Of a DNA stretch of 47,031 nt, positions 1 through 9,598 are shown piece by piece. This DNA comes from an uncultured Prevotellaceae bacterium. GTDB lineage: Bacteria > Bacteroidota > Bacteroidia > Bacteroidales > UBA932. Numbering within the stretch: position 1 is the first letter of the stretch; every line of letters begins with the position of its first letter. The notes below the pieces were generated by a model. That model worked only from the letters and a program-made list of their open reading frames with translations, ran no database searches and was not told where the DNA came from. The position numbers and the translations under genes are program-made. The stretch is taken from NCBI GenBank assembly GCA_947166905.1, contig CAMVFZ010000016.1, positions 1 to 47,031 of the forward strand, in the 5' to 3' direction.

Positions 1-309
1 TCAGACTATGCAGGCTCTTCGGATAGCCCCCCCACGGAAGTTTGCAGGTGAGCCGCAAAAGACTCTACTCTGTGGACGGTTGACGCTTCTTACATCCGAC
101 TCAAGAGCGCAAGCTTCGGTTACACATTCACCAATGGCAAACTTCTCAAGAAACTTGGTGTAAGCAGCCTTGGTATCATGTTCACCGGTTACAACCTGCT
201 CACCTTCTCTAAGATGAAGCTCCAGGATCCTGAGGCTAAGTCAAGCAGCTCAAATGGTGAGTATCCTCTTGTTAAGACTTACAACATGTCCGTTAATATC
301 AACTTCTAA
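1..309 (+). CDS. SusC-type TonB-dependent receptor, C-terminal end only, with two apparent frameshifts
   Basis: This is the last ~100 residues of an outer-membrane SusC/RagA beta-barrel that imports oligosaccharides with its SusD partner. From base 52 the frame is open and shows the usual end of the family: STLWTVDASYIRLK, then GYTF, GYNLL, and a terminal VNINF with aromatic last residue. Upstream the protein is only continuous if the frame moves by one base at a run of seven C (27-33) and moves back at a run of four A (57-60); otherwise a TGA at 49-51 stops it. The reconstructed text (SDYAGSSDSP, PRKFAGEPQK, DSTLW) looks like a normal SusC. The two shifts cancel, which suggests homopolymer errors at a contig end rather than a dead gene. 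It ends 12 bases before the SusD gene, as in a normal susCD pair. Confidence 0.8.
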
Positions 310-321
310 ACCTGGCAAGCC

Positions 322-2145
322 ATGAAAAAATACATTATCAGATTTATGTCAGTCCTGCTGGGTGCAGGTGCACTGATCGCTTGCGAGAGCTTGAAACTTG
401 GTGACGAGGGTCTGAGTAAAGCCCCGGAGACATCCGGCGCAACCATAGATACTCTGTTTGCAACCCTTAAAGATGCGGACAAAGTTCTTGCCCAGGCCTA
501 TTGGTTCCTTCCTTACGGAATTTATTCAGACTTCGACAACAGGATGGGAAACGATAAGTTGGAAGCCCTCACAGACCACTATATCAGCAACAAGGTTACC
601 GATAGTGACGGTCCTAACCTCCTTTATTACAATGGCGCGCTCAGCGCAAGTACAAGCATGCGCAAGTACATGGCCTACAACTTCGGAGGTACTTCAGACG
701 ACCGCGACTATTACGCAATACGTTACGGCTGGCTCTTCCTTGAGAACGCAGACCGCATTCCCAACGCTTCAGCAGCTGCTGTAGCATGCAAGAAGGCAGA
801 GGCCAAGATGTGTATCGCAGTTGCTTATGCAAATATGCTCCGTTACGTTGGCGGCGTTCCGATCATCGACCATGCGGTTCGTGCCGACGAAACAATGGAA
901 TATCCCCGTGCAACCTTTGCAGAGACCGTAGACTTCATCGTCAAGATGTGCGACGAGGCCGCTGCGGACCTGCCCTGGTACACAAGCTCTACCGATGACG
1001 GTCGCTTTACCCGCGCCGCCGCCCTGGGCCTCAAACTGCGTGTGCTTTGCTTCGCAGCCAGCCCTACCTTCAACTCCAACACTCCCTGGAGGTCCGACGC
1101 CAACGAGTATCATTGCTACATGAATTATGATGCCAACCGTTGGAAGAGAGCCAAGGATGCAGCCGACGAGTTCATGACCCAGCTTATCAACAACGGCTAC
1201 TACCAGATGATCCAGGCTACCCCCGATGCTACCGGTGTAATTACTCCCCGTCAGTATCGTCTTGCATATCGCAAGGGTTACTTCAACCGTGGTACAACAG
1301 AGTGTATAATCTCTATCCGCAAGAGCAACAGCACCAGCTATCATGACGGTATGATCAAAGATGCCGGTAACTATGGTAACGGCTGTACTCTTGATTATGT
1401 GAACAAGTTCGGTTGGGCCGATGGTTCAGACTTCCCGGAGGACTTCAACTGGGAGAATCCTGATCGTGAGCCTTTCTTCAAGATGGATCCCGCAGGAACC
1501 CTTAAGGTTGACGGAAAGACTTTCACAGAGACCCGCGACCCTCGTCTTTACGAGAACGTAGCCGTTCCTGGTGATATCTGGAGAGATGGTACCGTTGGTC
1601 GTGCATACGACAACCACCGTTATCGTCAGGCAAACTGCCCTGGCTTCCTGCAGATGAAGTACGTTCTTCAGCAGGGTACGGACCGTAACACTCCTCCTCA
1701 CTGGTGTATGATGCGTCTCCCTGAGGTTCTCCTCAATGCGGCAGAGGCATACAACGAGTGCGACGGTGCTCCTTCAGAGAAAGCATACGGCTGGGTTAAC
1801 GCAGTACGTGCCCGCGTAGGTCTTAGCCCTCTCCCCGACGGTCTCAGCAAAGAAGAGTTCCGCAAGGCTCTCATTCGTGAGCGCGACTGTGAGTTCGGCT
1901 TCGAGGAGGTACGTTGGTTCGATATGGTCCGCTGGGGCCTTACCGAGGCTTTCACTACTCCGCTTTCCGCCCTTTCTTCAATTGGAAACAAGGACAGCGA
2001 AGCAACAGTGTTCACATTCAAGGTCAGAGCTTCCTTCCCTGCCCGCAGCTGGTGGACTAACTGGGATACCAAGTGGTATCTTTCACCTATCCCCACTGTA
2101 GAGATCAACAAGGGTTACGGAATGACTCAGAATCCGGGTTGGTAA
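322..2145 (+). CDS. SusD/RagB family surface lipoprotein
   Basis: Outer-surface, alpha-helical glycan-binding lipoprotein that caps a SusC barrel and delivers oligosaccharides to it. The 607-residue protein begins with a lipoprotein signal ending at Cys21 (GALIAC). Family features are the N-terminal helical part, the RagB-type C-terminal stretch with CEFGFEEVRWFDMVRWG (around residue 525), and an ending on NPGW. The ATG is 12 bases after the stop of the partial SusC, so the two form a pair. It differs clearly from the second SusD of the locus at 4918, so the locus carries two non-redundant import complexes. The ligand cannot be read from the sequence; the GH18 enzyme downstream suggests a GlcNAc-containing glycan. 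Confidence 0.95.
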   Translation: MKKYIIRFMSVLLGAGALIACESLKLGDEGLSKAPETSGATIDTLFATLKDADKVLAQAYWFLPYGIYSDFDNRMGNDKLEALTDHYISNKVTDSDGPNLLYYNGALSASTSMRKYMAYNFGGTSDDRDYYAIRYGWLFLENADRIPNASAAAVACKKAEAKMCIAVAYANMLRYVGGVPIIDHAVRADETMEYPRATFAETVDFIVKMCDEAAADLPWYTSSTDDGRFTRAAALGLKLRVLCFAASPTFNSNTPWRSDANEYHCYMNYDANRWKRAKDAADEFMTQLINNGYYQMIQATPDATGVITPRQYRLAYRKGYFNRGTTECIISIRKSNSTSYHDGMIKDAGNYGNGCTLDYVNKFGWADGSDFPEDFNWENPDREPFFKMDPAGTLKVDGKTFTETRDPRLYENVAVPGDIWRDGTVGRAYDNHRYRQANCPGFLQMKYVLQQGTDRNTPPHWCMMRLPEVLLNAAEAYNECDGAPSEKAYGWVNAVRARVGLSPLPDGLSKEEFRKALIRERDCEFGFEEVRWFDMVRWGLTEAFTTPLSALSSIGNKDSEATVFTFKVRASFPARSWWTNWDTKWYLSPIPTVEINKGYGMTQNPGW

Positions 2146-2165
2146 ACTAAAAATTGTACCCGAAG

Positions 2166-4904
2166 ATGAAAAGAATATACGCATATATTATTGTTCCTCT
2201 GATGCTGGCAGGTTTCTGCGCTTCCGCACAGGATGTAGTAGTGACCCCTACGCAGATGGACTCCATAGTGATTGGCAATCCATTCCGGATTCAGGCTGTC
2301 GCGAACGCCGACAAATGCTCGGCAATCTTTGACAAGAGCCCGGAAATCGATGTAGCCAAGGCCCTTTACGGACAGTTCTCCGGCCTCCTTGTTAAACAGG
2401 GAACCGGCAGAAGCGAAGAGAATCAGTCCAAGCTCAGGCTCCACGGCCACAGCCCGCTGATCCTTGTAGACGGTTATCCGCGTGAGCTCAACGACCTTAC
2501 AGGTGTAGAGATTGAGTCGATTACCGTTCTGAAGGACGCTGCATCTGCTGCTATTTACGGCGTACGCGGTGGTAACGGAGTTATAATGATTACAACCAAA
2601 CGTGGTAAGGTTACCCCTCTTAAGGTTACCGCTAAATACCAGTATGGTTTCGCAACCATGTTCCGCGAACCTGAGTTTGCAGATGCATACACCTACGGTT
2701 ACTTTGTTAATCAGGCCCGTGAGCTTGACGGTCTTGCCGCCAAGTACACCCAGAACGAGCTTTACGCCCTGTACACCGGAGGTTATCCTTACGCTTATCC
2801 TAATGTAAACTGGTGGGATCAGGTTTACCGCAACCACGGTGACAACCATCGCGCACAGTTCACCTTCACCGGTGGTAACAGGAACTTCCGTTACTTCGCC
2901 GCTGTAGATTACTACAAGGATGACGCTCTCTATGTTAAACCTACCGCAGATGACCGTTACAACGCAAAGGTTTACGACAACCGCCTTGGCCTGCGTGCCA
3001 ACGTAGACGTGAACCTTACAGAGACCACTTCTATGAAGCTTGGTGTAATGGCCCGCCTGTCAGAGTTCAACACTCCTAACTGGGACACCAGGATTGAAAA
3101 GATACTTTACAACCTGCCTGCAGCTGCATTCCCTATCAAACAGGAAGACGGCACCTACGGCGGCTCATCCATCTATGGCGCAAACAACCCTGTTGCCATC
3201 ATGAATGAAACCGGTAGCCACCAGTATTCACAGACCAAGGTTCTTGCCGATATGGTTCTGCGCCAGGATCTGAGCAGCCTTACTCCCGGCCTCTCACTCG
3301 ACGCCAACGTAGCCTTTGACTATCTTGGTAAGATGACCGAGGTTGCAGAGAAAGAGTATCAGTACTCAGAGCTCGTAGGCCGCGTTTACATGAACGGCAA
3401 CGACACCATGATCCGCACAGAGCAGAAGTACTACGGAAACAACTCCAAGAACGTAAGCTTCGACCACTGGTTCAACAGCCTCCTCATGAAATTCGAGGTT
3501 CAGGGCCGCGTGAACTGGGAGCGCAAGTTTGACAAGCACCATGTTGAGGCTCACCTCGCATACCGCCAGCGTTCATGGATTGAAAACGAGCGTAACGCTT
3601 CCCAGAAGACCCAGGAAATCCTTGGTTCAGTAAGCTGGAACTACGAGAACCGCTTCTTCGCAGACCTCGTCCTGAACTACTCAGGTACCGCTTACCTTCC
3701 TAAGGGCGACCGCTTCAAATTCTATCCCGCTATCAATCTTGCCGCTATCATCACCCGCGAGCCTTACGTAAAGGTTTACGGTTCAGCCGGCCTTTCAGGT
3801 GCAGACTTTGACATGGAGCACGAGCTCTTCCGTCAGGGTTACGGCAGCAGCAACGGTCACAGCTTCTACTTTGTCGATGGTTCTTCATCATCAGGTAAGG
3901 CAGAAGGCGACATGGCAGCCCTCACCCTTGCTCCTGAGCTTTCCAAGAAGGTTAACCTGGGCGTAGATACCAAGTTCTTCAAGAACCGCCTGGCAGTTAA
4001 CGCCGAGGCCTTCTACGAGAAGAGGGAAAACATCCTGATCGATCCTTCCAATATTTCCGAGGTCATCGGTATTGGTGTGAGCGAGCAGAGCCTTGGTGAA
4101 GAAAGCTACAAGGGCCTTGATGTCAGCATGTCTTGGAACGACAAGATTGGTGATATTACCTACGGCGTTTATGCAAACGGCGGCTGGCTTACCAGCGAGG
4201 TAATCAACGACGGTCAGGCATATCAGCCTTTCGACTATCTCTATCATAAGGGCAACCGCGTAGGACAGCGCTACGGTCTTGAGGTTATCGGCATTTTCCA
4301 GAATCAGCTGGAAATCAACAATAGCCCCAAACAGACCTTCAGCGATGTAAGGCCCGGTGACCTTAAGTATCGTGACCAGAACGGTGACGGTGTTATCGAC
4401 AAGCAGGACGTTGTTAAGATGTTCGGTTCTACCCTTCCTCTGTTCAACTTCGGCTTTGGTTTCAACGTAGGTTGGAAGGGCTGGAAGGTATTCGCAGACT
4501 TCCAGGGCGCAACGGGCGTTACCGTTAGCTTGCTGGATTCTCCTCTGTACCAGCCTCTCGTAAGCAATGGCACCATTTCTTACACCTTCCTTTCACGTGA
4601 AATTCCCTGGACCCCTGAGAATGCCGACAAGGCTACCATGCCTCGTCTGACAACTCTGGAGAACAGCAATAACTACCGTGCAAACTCCCTGTGGTATCGT
4701 GACGGCTCTTACCTCAAGCTTCGTAACGTAGGTGTTTCTTACACCTTCCCCAAGCAGATGCTCAAGCTTTGCGACGCTACAGTAACACTCAGCGCAACCA
4801 ACGTATTCAGCCTTGACAACATCAAGTTCGCCGATCCTGAGCAGTTGGGAGCTTATTATCCTACAACCCGTGTCTTCTGGGCCGGTGTCAAGTTCAATTT
4901 CTAA
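2166..4904 (+). CDS. SusC-type TonB-linked receptor lacking the N-terminal carboxypeptidase-like domain
   Basis: Outer-membrane TonB-dependent importer. Signal peptide (MKRIYAYIIVPLMLAGFCASAQ) leads almost directly into the plug domain, recognised by LILVDGYPRELNDL, IESITVLKDAASAAIYG and GNGVIMITTKRG; the barrel follows and ends in aromatic VKFNF. The usual N-terminal domain of about 80 residues (CarboxypepD_reg-like) seen in the 976-residue SusC at 25625 is absent, making this about 912 residues. I chose the ATG at 2166; a TTG at 2154 is in frame but has no support. The Cys-free pairing with SusD follows 13 bases downstream. Tandem susCD pairs usually take up related but different-sized or differently decorated chains. 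Confidence 0.93.
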   Translation: MKRIYAYIIVPLMLAGFCASAQDVVVTPTQMDSIVIGNPFRIQAVANADKCSAIFDKSPEIDVAKALYGQFSGLLVKQGTGRSEENQSKLRLHGHSPLILVDGYPRELNDLTGVEIESITVLKDAASAAIYGVRGGNGVIMITTKRGKVTPLKVTAKYQYGFATMFREPEFADAYTYGYFVNQARELDGLAAKYTQNELYALYTGGYPYAYPNVNWWDQVYRNHGDNHRAQFTFTGGNRNFRYFAAVDYYKDDALYVKPTADDRYNAKVYDNRLGLRANVDVNLTETTSMKLGVMARLSEFNTPNWDTRIEKILYNLPAAAFPIKQEDGTYGGSSIYGANNPVAIMNETGSHQYSQTKVLADMVLRQDLSSLTPGLSLDANVAFDYLGKMTEVAEKEYQYSELVGRVYMNGNDTMIRTEQKYYGNNSKNVSFDHWFNSLLMKFEVQGRVNWERKFDKHHVEAHLAYRQRSWIENERNASQKTQEILGSVSWNYENRFFADLVLNYSGTAYLPKGDRFKFYPAINLAAIITREPYVKVYGSAGLSGADFDMEHELFRQGYGSSNGHSFYFVDGSSSSGKAEGDMAALTLAPELSKKVNLGVDTKFFKNRLAVNAEAFYEKRENILIDPSNISEVIGIGVSEQSLGEESYKGLDVSMSWNDKIGDITYGVYANGGWLTSEVINDGQAYQPFDYLYHKGNRVGQRYGLEVIGIFQNQLEINNSPKQTFSDVRPGDLKYRDQNGDGVIDKQDVVKMFGSTLPLFNFGFGFNVGWKGWKVFADFQGATGVTVSLLDSPLYQPLVSNGTISYTFLSREIPWTPENADKATMPRLTTLENSNNYRANSLWYRDGSYLKLRNVGVSYTFPKQMLKLCDATVTLSATNVFSLDNIKFADPEQLGAYYPTTRVFWAGVKFNF

Positions 4905-4917
4905 ACCGGGAAACGAT

Positions 4918-6597
4918 ATGAAAAAGTTATTTTACATTTTATCGACCGTCCTGCTTCTGTCAGGATGTAACTTCCTGGACTTCGACGAGACCTCCGGACT
5001 CTACAACCGGGAAGACATGTATGCTACTTTCAGCAACATCAAGAGCATGCTTACCAATATTTATGGTTACATGCCCAATAAGGATATCGTAGACATCGGC
5101 GAGGCAATGCGCGAATGCGGCAGCGATGACGCAGAGTTCGGCGATCCCGATGCCAGCGTACAGTACTTCAACAACGGCAACTGGTCCGCTCTTTCTACTC
5201 TGGACACCAAGTGGAACCTGTACAAGGGAATCCGCAGTGCAAACGAGTTCCTTGAGTCCTTTGAGAAGGTGGACATCAGCCTGTATCAGTATGACGGAAA
5301 ATACGAGCTCTGGCAGGAGCACATGCAGTACTTCCCTTACCAGGCCCGCGTACTCCGCGCATACTTCCTCTTTGACCTTGCCCGCCGCTACGGAGATATT
5401 CCTATGCCGCTCAAGATGCTCACCATCGACGAGGCTAACAGCATAGAGAAAACTCCTTTTGACGAGGTTATCGCCTTCATCGTTTCAGAGTGCAACGACT
5501 GTATCGCTCATCTTCCTACCACTTACGTAGGTTTGCTTGACAACGAGTACGGCCGCGCAACCAAGGGCTTTGCAATGGCTCTCAAGGCCAAGGCTCTCCT
5601 TTACGCAGCCAGCCCTCTGCACAATCCTGGCAACGACAAGAGCAAATGGCTTGCAGCTGCAGTAGCAGCACAGGACATCATCGACTCCGGTCTTTATACC
5701 TTGGATCCGGGCCAGAAGGTCAACAACGTAGAGTCTCCTGAGAACATTTTCATCATCATGCGTTCAGAAAGCTCCAGCTTCGAGCTGTACAACTTCCCGA
5801 TCCGCTTCACTGAAGGAAAACGTACTTACATTTCAGGAACCTATCCTACCCAGAACCTTGTAGATGCATTCGAGACCGAAAACGGATACGACATCACCCT
5901 TACCGCAAGCGGTTGGTCTACTGCCGATCCTGACTTCGATATCTCCGAGCCTTACAAGGGACGTGATCCTCGTTTCGAAAAGACAGTGCTTGCTAACGGT
6001 ATGACATTCAAGGGCGCCAAGATCGAGACCTTCGAGGGTGGAGCAGATTACTCTCCGACCCGCGCAGACCTTGGTACTCCTACCGGATACTATCTCCGCA
6101 AGTATATCGAGGAAACAACCAGCTTCGTATCAGAGGCTACCGTTAAGAATAAACACCATTGGGTTGTATTCCGTTACGCAGAGGCCCTTCTTGCTTACGC
6201 AGAGGCAGCCAATGAGTACTTTGGCAACCCTGGCCAGTCCGACGGTACCCTTAAACTGACAGCCGCCGCTGCCATCAACCAGGTAAGAGCCAACGCTGGC
6301 ATGCCTGATGTAAAGGCAACGGATTACTCAAGCTTCCAGGATGCCGTAAGGCGTGAGTGGAGAGTAGAGTTCGCATTCGAAGACCATCGCTTCTGGGATG
6401 TTCGCCGTTGGAAGATCGGCGGTAGCACCCAGACCCAGATTGACGGTGCCCACATTGCCAAGGTTGGCAGCAGGCTCGAATACAGCCGCGTAATGGTGGA
6501 GCGCAGGACATGGGCAGAGAAGATGAACCTTTATCCTATCCCTCAGTCAGAGCTTTACGTCAACACGAATCTTAATCCTCAAAATACCGGATGGTAG
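4918..6597 (+). CDS. SusD/RagB family surface lipoprotein (second pair)
   Basis: Partner of the SusC at 2166. The start is the ATG at 4918, directly before a lipoprotein signal ending in LLLSGC (Cys17); a longer in-frame extension overlaps the SusC gene and has no signal peptide, so it is rejected. The ~559-residue protein shows the SusD pattern: FLDFDE after the lipidated Cys, SANEFLESF, a tetratricopeptide-like helical half, REWRVEFAFEDHRFWDVRRW near the C-terminus and an NPQNTGW ending. It acts on the cell surface as a glycan-binding lid. Gap to the SusC is 13 bases and to the next gene 32, consistent with one operon. Confidence 0.95.
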   Translation: MKKLFYILSTVLLLSGCNFLDFDETSGLYNREDMYATFSNIKSMLTNIYGYMPNKDIVDIGEAMRECGSDDAEFGDPDASVQYFNNGNWSALSTLDTKWNLYKGIRSANEFLESFEKVDISLYQYDGKYELWQEHMQYFPYQARVLRAYFLFDLARRYGDIPMPLKMLTIDEANSIEKTPFDEVIAFIVSECNDCIAHLPTTYVGLLDNEYGRATKGFAMALKAKALLYAASPLHNPGNDKSKWLAAAVAAQDIIDSGLYTLDPGQKVNNVESPENIFIIMRSESSSFELYNFPIRFTEGKRTYISGTYPTQNLVDAFETENGYDITLTASGWSTADPDFDISEPYKGRDPRFEKTVLANGMTFKGAKIETFEGGADYSPTRADLGTPTGYYLRKYIEETTSFVSEATVKNKHHWVVFRYAEALLAYAEAANEYFGNPGQSDGTLKLTAAAAINQVRANAGMPDVKATDYSSFQDAVRREWRVEFAFEDHRFWDVRRWKIGGSTQTQIDGAHIAKVGSRLEYSRVMVERRTWAEKMNLYPIPQSELYVNTNLNPQNTGW

Positions 6598-6629
6598 AAG
6601 TCTTAATCCTGAAAAAAACAAAAAGCTAT

Positions 6630-8072
6630 ATGAAAACGATATTCAAAACCGTAGCATGCATGTCATTCCTGCTCAGCTTCGCTGCCTGCCAGGAATTCAA
6701 GGTTGACACGCAGATGACTCCCGAAAAGGAAGCCGCTTCCCTCCGTCTGGAATCAGACGCGTTGGATGCATACACCATTTCGGCTACGAATCCCCAGCCT
6801 ATTTCTTTCAAGGTGGCTTCTAACACACCTTGGACCATTTCCCGTTCAGACAATGCAGAGTGGCTTGCAGTTAGCCCTGCTTCAAGCTCTGTATCAAGTC
6901 TCAACCAGGACATTACTGTTACTGCCGTAGAGAATACTACTTACGAAGATCGTAGTGTTACCCTCACCATCAGTGCAGAGAATGTAGAGAAAACATATAC
7001 TGTAACAATTACCCAGCACAAGCTTGGTAAACTGTATGTACAGCCTGTAACCACAGCTTTCGCTTCTGCTGGTGGTTCACTTCCTTTCACCATCGAGACC
7101 AACGTTGCATGGGAGGCCCGCTCCAACGAGCAGTGGCTCACCCTTAGCGAGAACTCAGGTGTCGGTGACGGCTCAGTATTCACACTCCAGGCAACTGCCG
7201 ACGAGAACGAGTCAATCGTAAGAAAGGCTATCGTTACCGTTACCGCAGGAGAGGACACAGAGACCTTCGAGGTTACCCAGAAGGGTGTTTCACTTGATAT
7301 CCTCCCTGTAGCAGAGCCTGTTATCGACCGTAAGGGTGGCGAGCTCCTTATAGAGGTAGACGCTTCCATCGACTGGAAGGTTGAGTCCAGCAATGACTGG
7401 TTCACCGCAGAAAAGACCGATGATGGTAAGATTAAGGTTACAGCTCCTTGGAACAATGCATTTGCTCCCAAGACAACCACAATCACCCTGCTCCCTGTAT
7501 CCACCAAGTACGGTGACATCAAGTCAGAAGTAGAGCTTTCACAGCCTATCAACTTCGATATCACCGGACACTATGAGGTACTTGAGGACGGTTCTGTCAA
7601 GGCTTATGGCGACAGCAAGTGTAAGATTACCACAAAGGACGGTTATCGTTACGCAAGCTTCGTAGCCAAGCTCGGTGAAAAGAACATCGGTGCGAAGTGC
7701 CGTATGCACCTTTGCACCCATGATGCCGGATCAACTGGCAATACTGAGTATCAGTGCCAGATTAACCTTGACGGCAACAAGCGTCTCCGTTCAAACGGCG
7801 GCGGTACCGACTACAAGTCTTCTTCATTCAGCATCACTGAGGATGAATTGAAGGCTATGACAGAGTACCGTATGGACTTCGCTCCCGACAATGGTCAGAT
7901 CAGGCTTGAGTTCTTCTACAATGGTACCAGCAGGAAGTCTATGACCACCAAGTCTGTTTATGAAACCGAGCCTGACGCAGTAGGACACTACTTCTTCGGC
8001 TTTGACAGCTCCGTCTCTGACGGTTCATGGTACATCGTAAAGAGTATTGACATCACCGTGATTACGGAATAA
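6630..8072 (+). CDS. BACON-repeat surface lipoprotein with an unrecognised C-terminal domain
   Basis: Probable surface glycan-binding protein of the locus (the position usually held by SusE/SusF-like proteins). The start is the ATG at 6630, giving a lipoprotein signal ending in LLSFAAC (Cys20). After it come three BACON-type beta-sandwich repeats of ~90 residues, each with the W-x-I/V-x-S core and a closing T/TVTQ-like strand: NTPWTISRSDNAEWL, NVAWEARSNEQWLTL, SIDWKVESSNDWFTA. BACON domains are Bacteroidetes modules that often act as spacers or mucin/glycan contacts. The last ~165 residues (from about NFDITGHYEV) form a separate domain that I do not recognise; its pattern of alternating aromatic strands suggests a jelly-roll binding module. 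Glycan binding is inferred from context only. Confidence 0.85.
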   Translation: MKTIFKTVACMSFLLSFAACQEFKVDTQMTPEKEAASLRLESDALDAYTISATNPQPISFKVASNTPWTISRSDNAEWLAVSPASSSVSSLNQDITVTAVENTTYEDRSVTLTISAENVEKTYTVTITQHKLGKLYVQPVTTAFASAGGSLPFTIETNVAWEARSNEQWLTLSENSGVGDGSVFTLQATADENESIVRKAIVTVTAGEDTETFEVTQKGVSLDILPVAEPVIDRKGGELLIEVDASIDWKVESSNDWFTAEKTDDGKIKVTAPWNNAFAPKTTTITLLPVSTKYGDIKSEVELSQPINFDITGHYEVLEDGSVKAYGDSKCKITTKDGYRYASFVAKLGEKNIGAKCRMHLCTHDAGSTGNTEYQCQINLDGNKRLRSNGGGTDYKSSSFSITEDELKAMTEYRMDFAPDNGQIRLEFFYNGTSRKSMTTKSVYETEPDAVGHYFFGFDSSVSDGSWYIVKSIDITVITE

Positions 8073-8084
8073 AACGTATTTCCG

Positions 8085-9590
8085 ATGAAAAGGTTTATTT
8101 ACATGATTCTTGCAGCTGCAGCCCTGCTTCCAGGGCTGTGGAGCTGCTCGGACAAGGACGACAAAGAGCCCTTGGATACCGTAGAACTGCGTTACCGCGT
8201 AGCCGACAGCTACACCCTTGATGCAGTATCGGCCAAGGCGTTCAGTATTGTCGTTACTTCCACGAAGCCCTGGACGATTACCAGCGCCCACCCGGACTGG
8301 TGTATAATCGAAAAGGAGGACGGAGCCGCATCGGACCCGGAAAAGGTTCGTTACGGCCAGGGAGACAAGACTACTGTAAAGGTTCAGTACTATGACAATA
8401 CAGAGCTTGACGACCGCGTAGACTATATAGAGATCCGCAGTGATTTCTGGTTCGGCAAGAAAGTTACCGTAACCCAGAAGGGTATCGCTTATCTTGATGT
8501 GCCGGCAGATGATCTTGATCTTGATATCGAGAAAGACGGTGGAGAACTTTTTATCCATATTAATTCCAACCAGAACTGGAGCGCTGCCGTTACTTCCGGA
8601 GACTGGATCTCCATCAAGGAAGGAGCAACAGGCTCTCTGGATGGCGTAGTTACCCTGCTCGCAGAAGAGAACACCGGTGAAAAGCGTTATGCAACCGTAG
8701 AGGTTCGCGACCGCCACGATGTTCTTATGGCTACCGTAAATGTTACCCAGGACGGTGTACAGCTTGATCCTGAGACCCTTGAGATCCGCGCCGGTTACGA
8801 CCAGCTCTCAGCAGAGCTAAAGGTTGTTTCCAACGGTAAGTGGGAGGCTGTCAAGGATAATCCTAACGACGACTGGTACACCATCGAGAATCCTGAGAAC
8901 ACCGGTGATGCAACCCTGCAGATTACCCTCAAGGAGAACACCGGAGAGCAGCTGCGTACTGCTGGCATCGTCATCAAGACCGTTGCCGCAAGCGAAGGTG
9001 ACTTCGTAGTTCAGAGGAACGTTGTTCTGAAGCAGGCTTACAAGATTTCTCCTGTGAAGGTTATGTTCGACAACGACGAGATTGGCAAGTGGAAGTCAGA
9101 TAAGACCAACACTCCTGTATATCAGCCCGGCGTTGGTACTCTGTTCCCTGGTTATGCACGTTTGAACAACGGCAGCATGCCTTTCGGTACTTACACCTTC
9201 CATTGGAGCAATATCACTGCCGATGCCCGCGTTCGTCTGTGGTTCTGCTACAGCGACTCAGAGGAAATCAAGTACGACATCAAGGCCGCATCCGCATCTA
9301 CTTCTGTATCCGTCAACAAGGGCTCAGGTGGTTCACCTGAACTCAAGAACACCAGCGTAGACATCAGCCAGCCGGTTGATATGACCTACAAGTTCGACCC
9401 TAGCGGATCTAAGTATTGCAAGGTGACCTTCCTGCTTAACGGTGTAGAATTCTGTAGCTTCGACTCAAGTGAAGCCATAATGCCTGCAGTTCTTTGGGGC
9501 AGCAGCGTCAATATGTACCTTGGTTGCGAGACCGGTAGTGCAATACTTGAGTGGTACGAGTACACCGCACCTATGAACTGGGATGAGTAA
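8085..9590 (+). CDS. BACON-repeat surface lipoprotein, second copy type
   Basis: A 501-residue lipoprotein with signal ending GLWSC (Cys21). The residues after Cys, SDKDDKE, resemble the acidic signal that sends Bacteroidetes lipoproteins to the outer surface. Three BACON-like repeats follow (TKPWTITSAHPDW, NQNWSAAVTSGDWI, NGKWEAVKDNPNDDWY), then a ~170-residue C-terminal domain from about ISPVKVMFDN that I do not recognise. It is the same architecture as the preceding gene but with little sequence identity, so it is not a recent duplicate. Twelve bases separate the two genes. A role as a surface glycan-binding scaffold is inferred. A strong hairpin lies in its signal-peptide codons (8112-8147). 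Confidence 0.85.
   Translation: MKRFIYMILAAAALLPGLWSCSDKDDKEPLDTVELRYRVADSYTLDAVSAKAFSIVVTSTKPWTITSAHPDWCIIEKEDGAASDPEKVRYGQGDKTTVKVQYYDNTELDDRVDYIEIRSDFWFGKKVTVTQKGIAYLDVPADDLDLDIEKDGGELFIHINSNQNWSAAVTSGDWISIKEGATGSLDGVVTLLAEENTGEKRYATVEVRDRHDVLMATVNVTQDGVQLDPETLEIRAGYDQLSAELKVVSNGKWEAVKDNPNDDWYTIENPENTGDATLQITLKENTGEQLRTAGIVIKTVAASEGDFVVQRNVVLKQAYKISPVKVMFDNDEIGKWKSDKTNTPVYQPGVGTLFPGYARLNNGSMPFGTYTFHWSNITADARVRLWFCYSDSEEIKYDIKAASASTSVSVNKGSGGSPELKNTSVDISQPVDMTYKFDPSGSKYCKVTFLLNGVEFCSFDSSEAIMPAVLWGSSVNMYLGCETGSAILEWYEYTAPMNWDE
8112..8147 (+). other. Hairpin early in the coding sequence of the second BACON lipoprotein
   Basis: Arms CAGCCCT (8119-8125) and AGGGCTG (8132-8138) enclose a six-base loop, and an outer pair GCAGCT (8112-8117) with AGCTGC (8142-8147) extends the stem across a small internal loop. 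It begins 27 bases after the ATG. Its place could dampen translation or mark RNA processing inside the operon, but it may be a coincidence of Ala/Leu codons in a signal peptide. Confidence 0.4.
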
Positions 9591-9598
9591 ACGATTAA

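Noticed and set aside
769..1344. 191-codon open frame on the minus strand inside the first SusD gene
   Set aside because: Antisense shadow of a clear SusD gene, with no signal, family motif or ribosome site.
2127..2849. 240-codon minus-strand open frame across the SusD/SusC junction
   Set aside because: Antisense to two confirmed genes; its composition mirrors their codon bias and no domain is visible.
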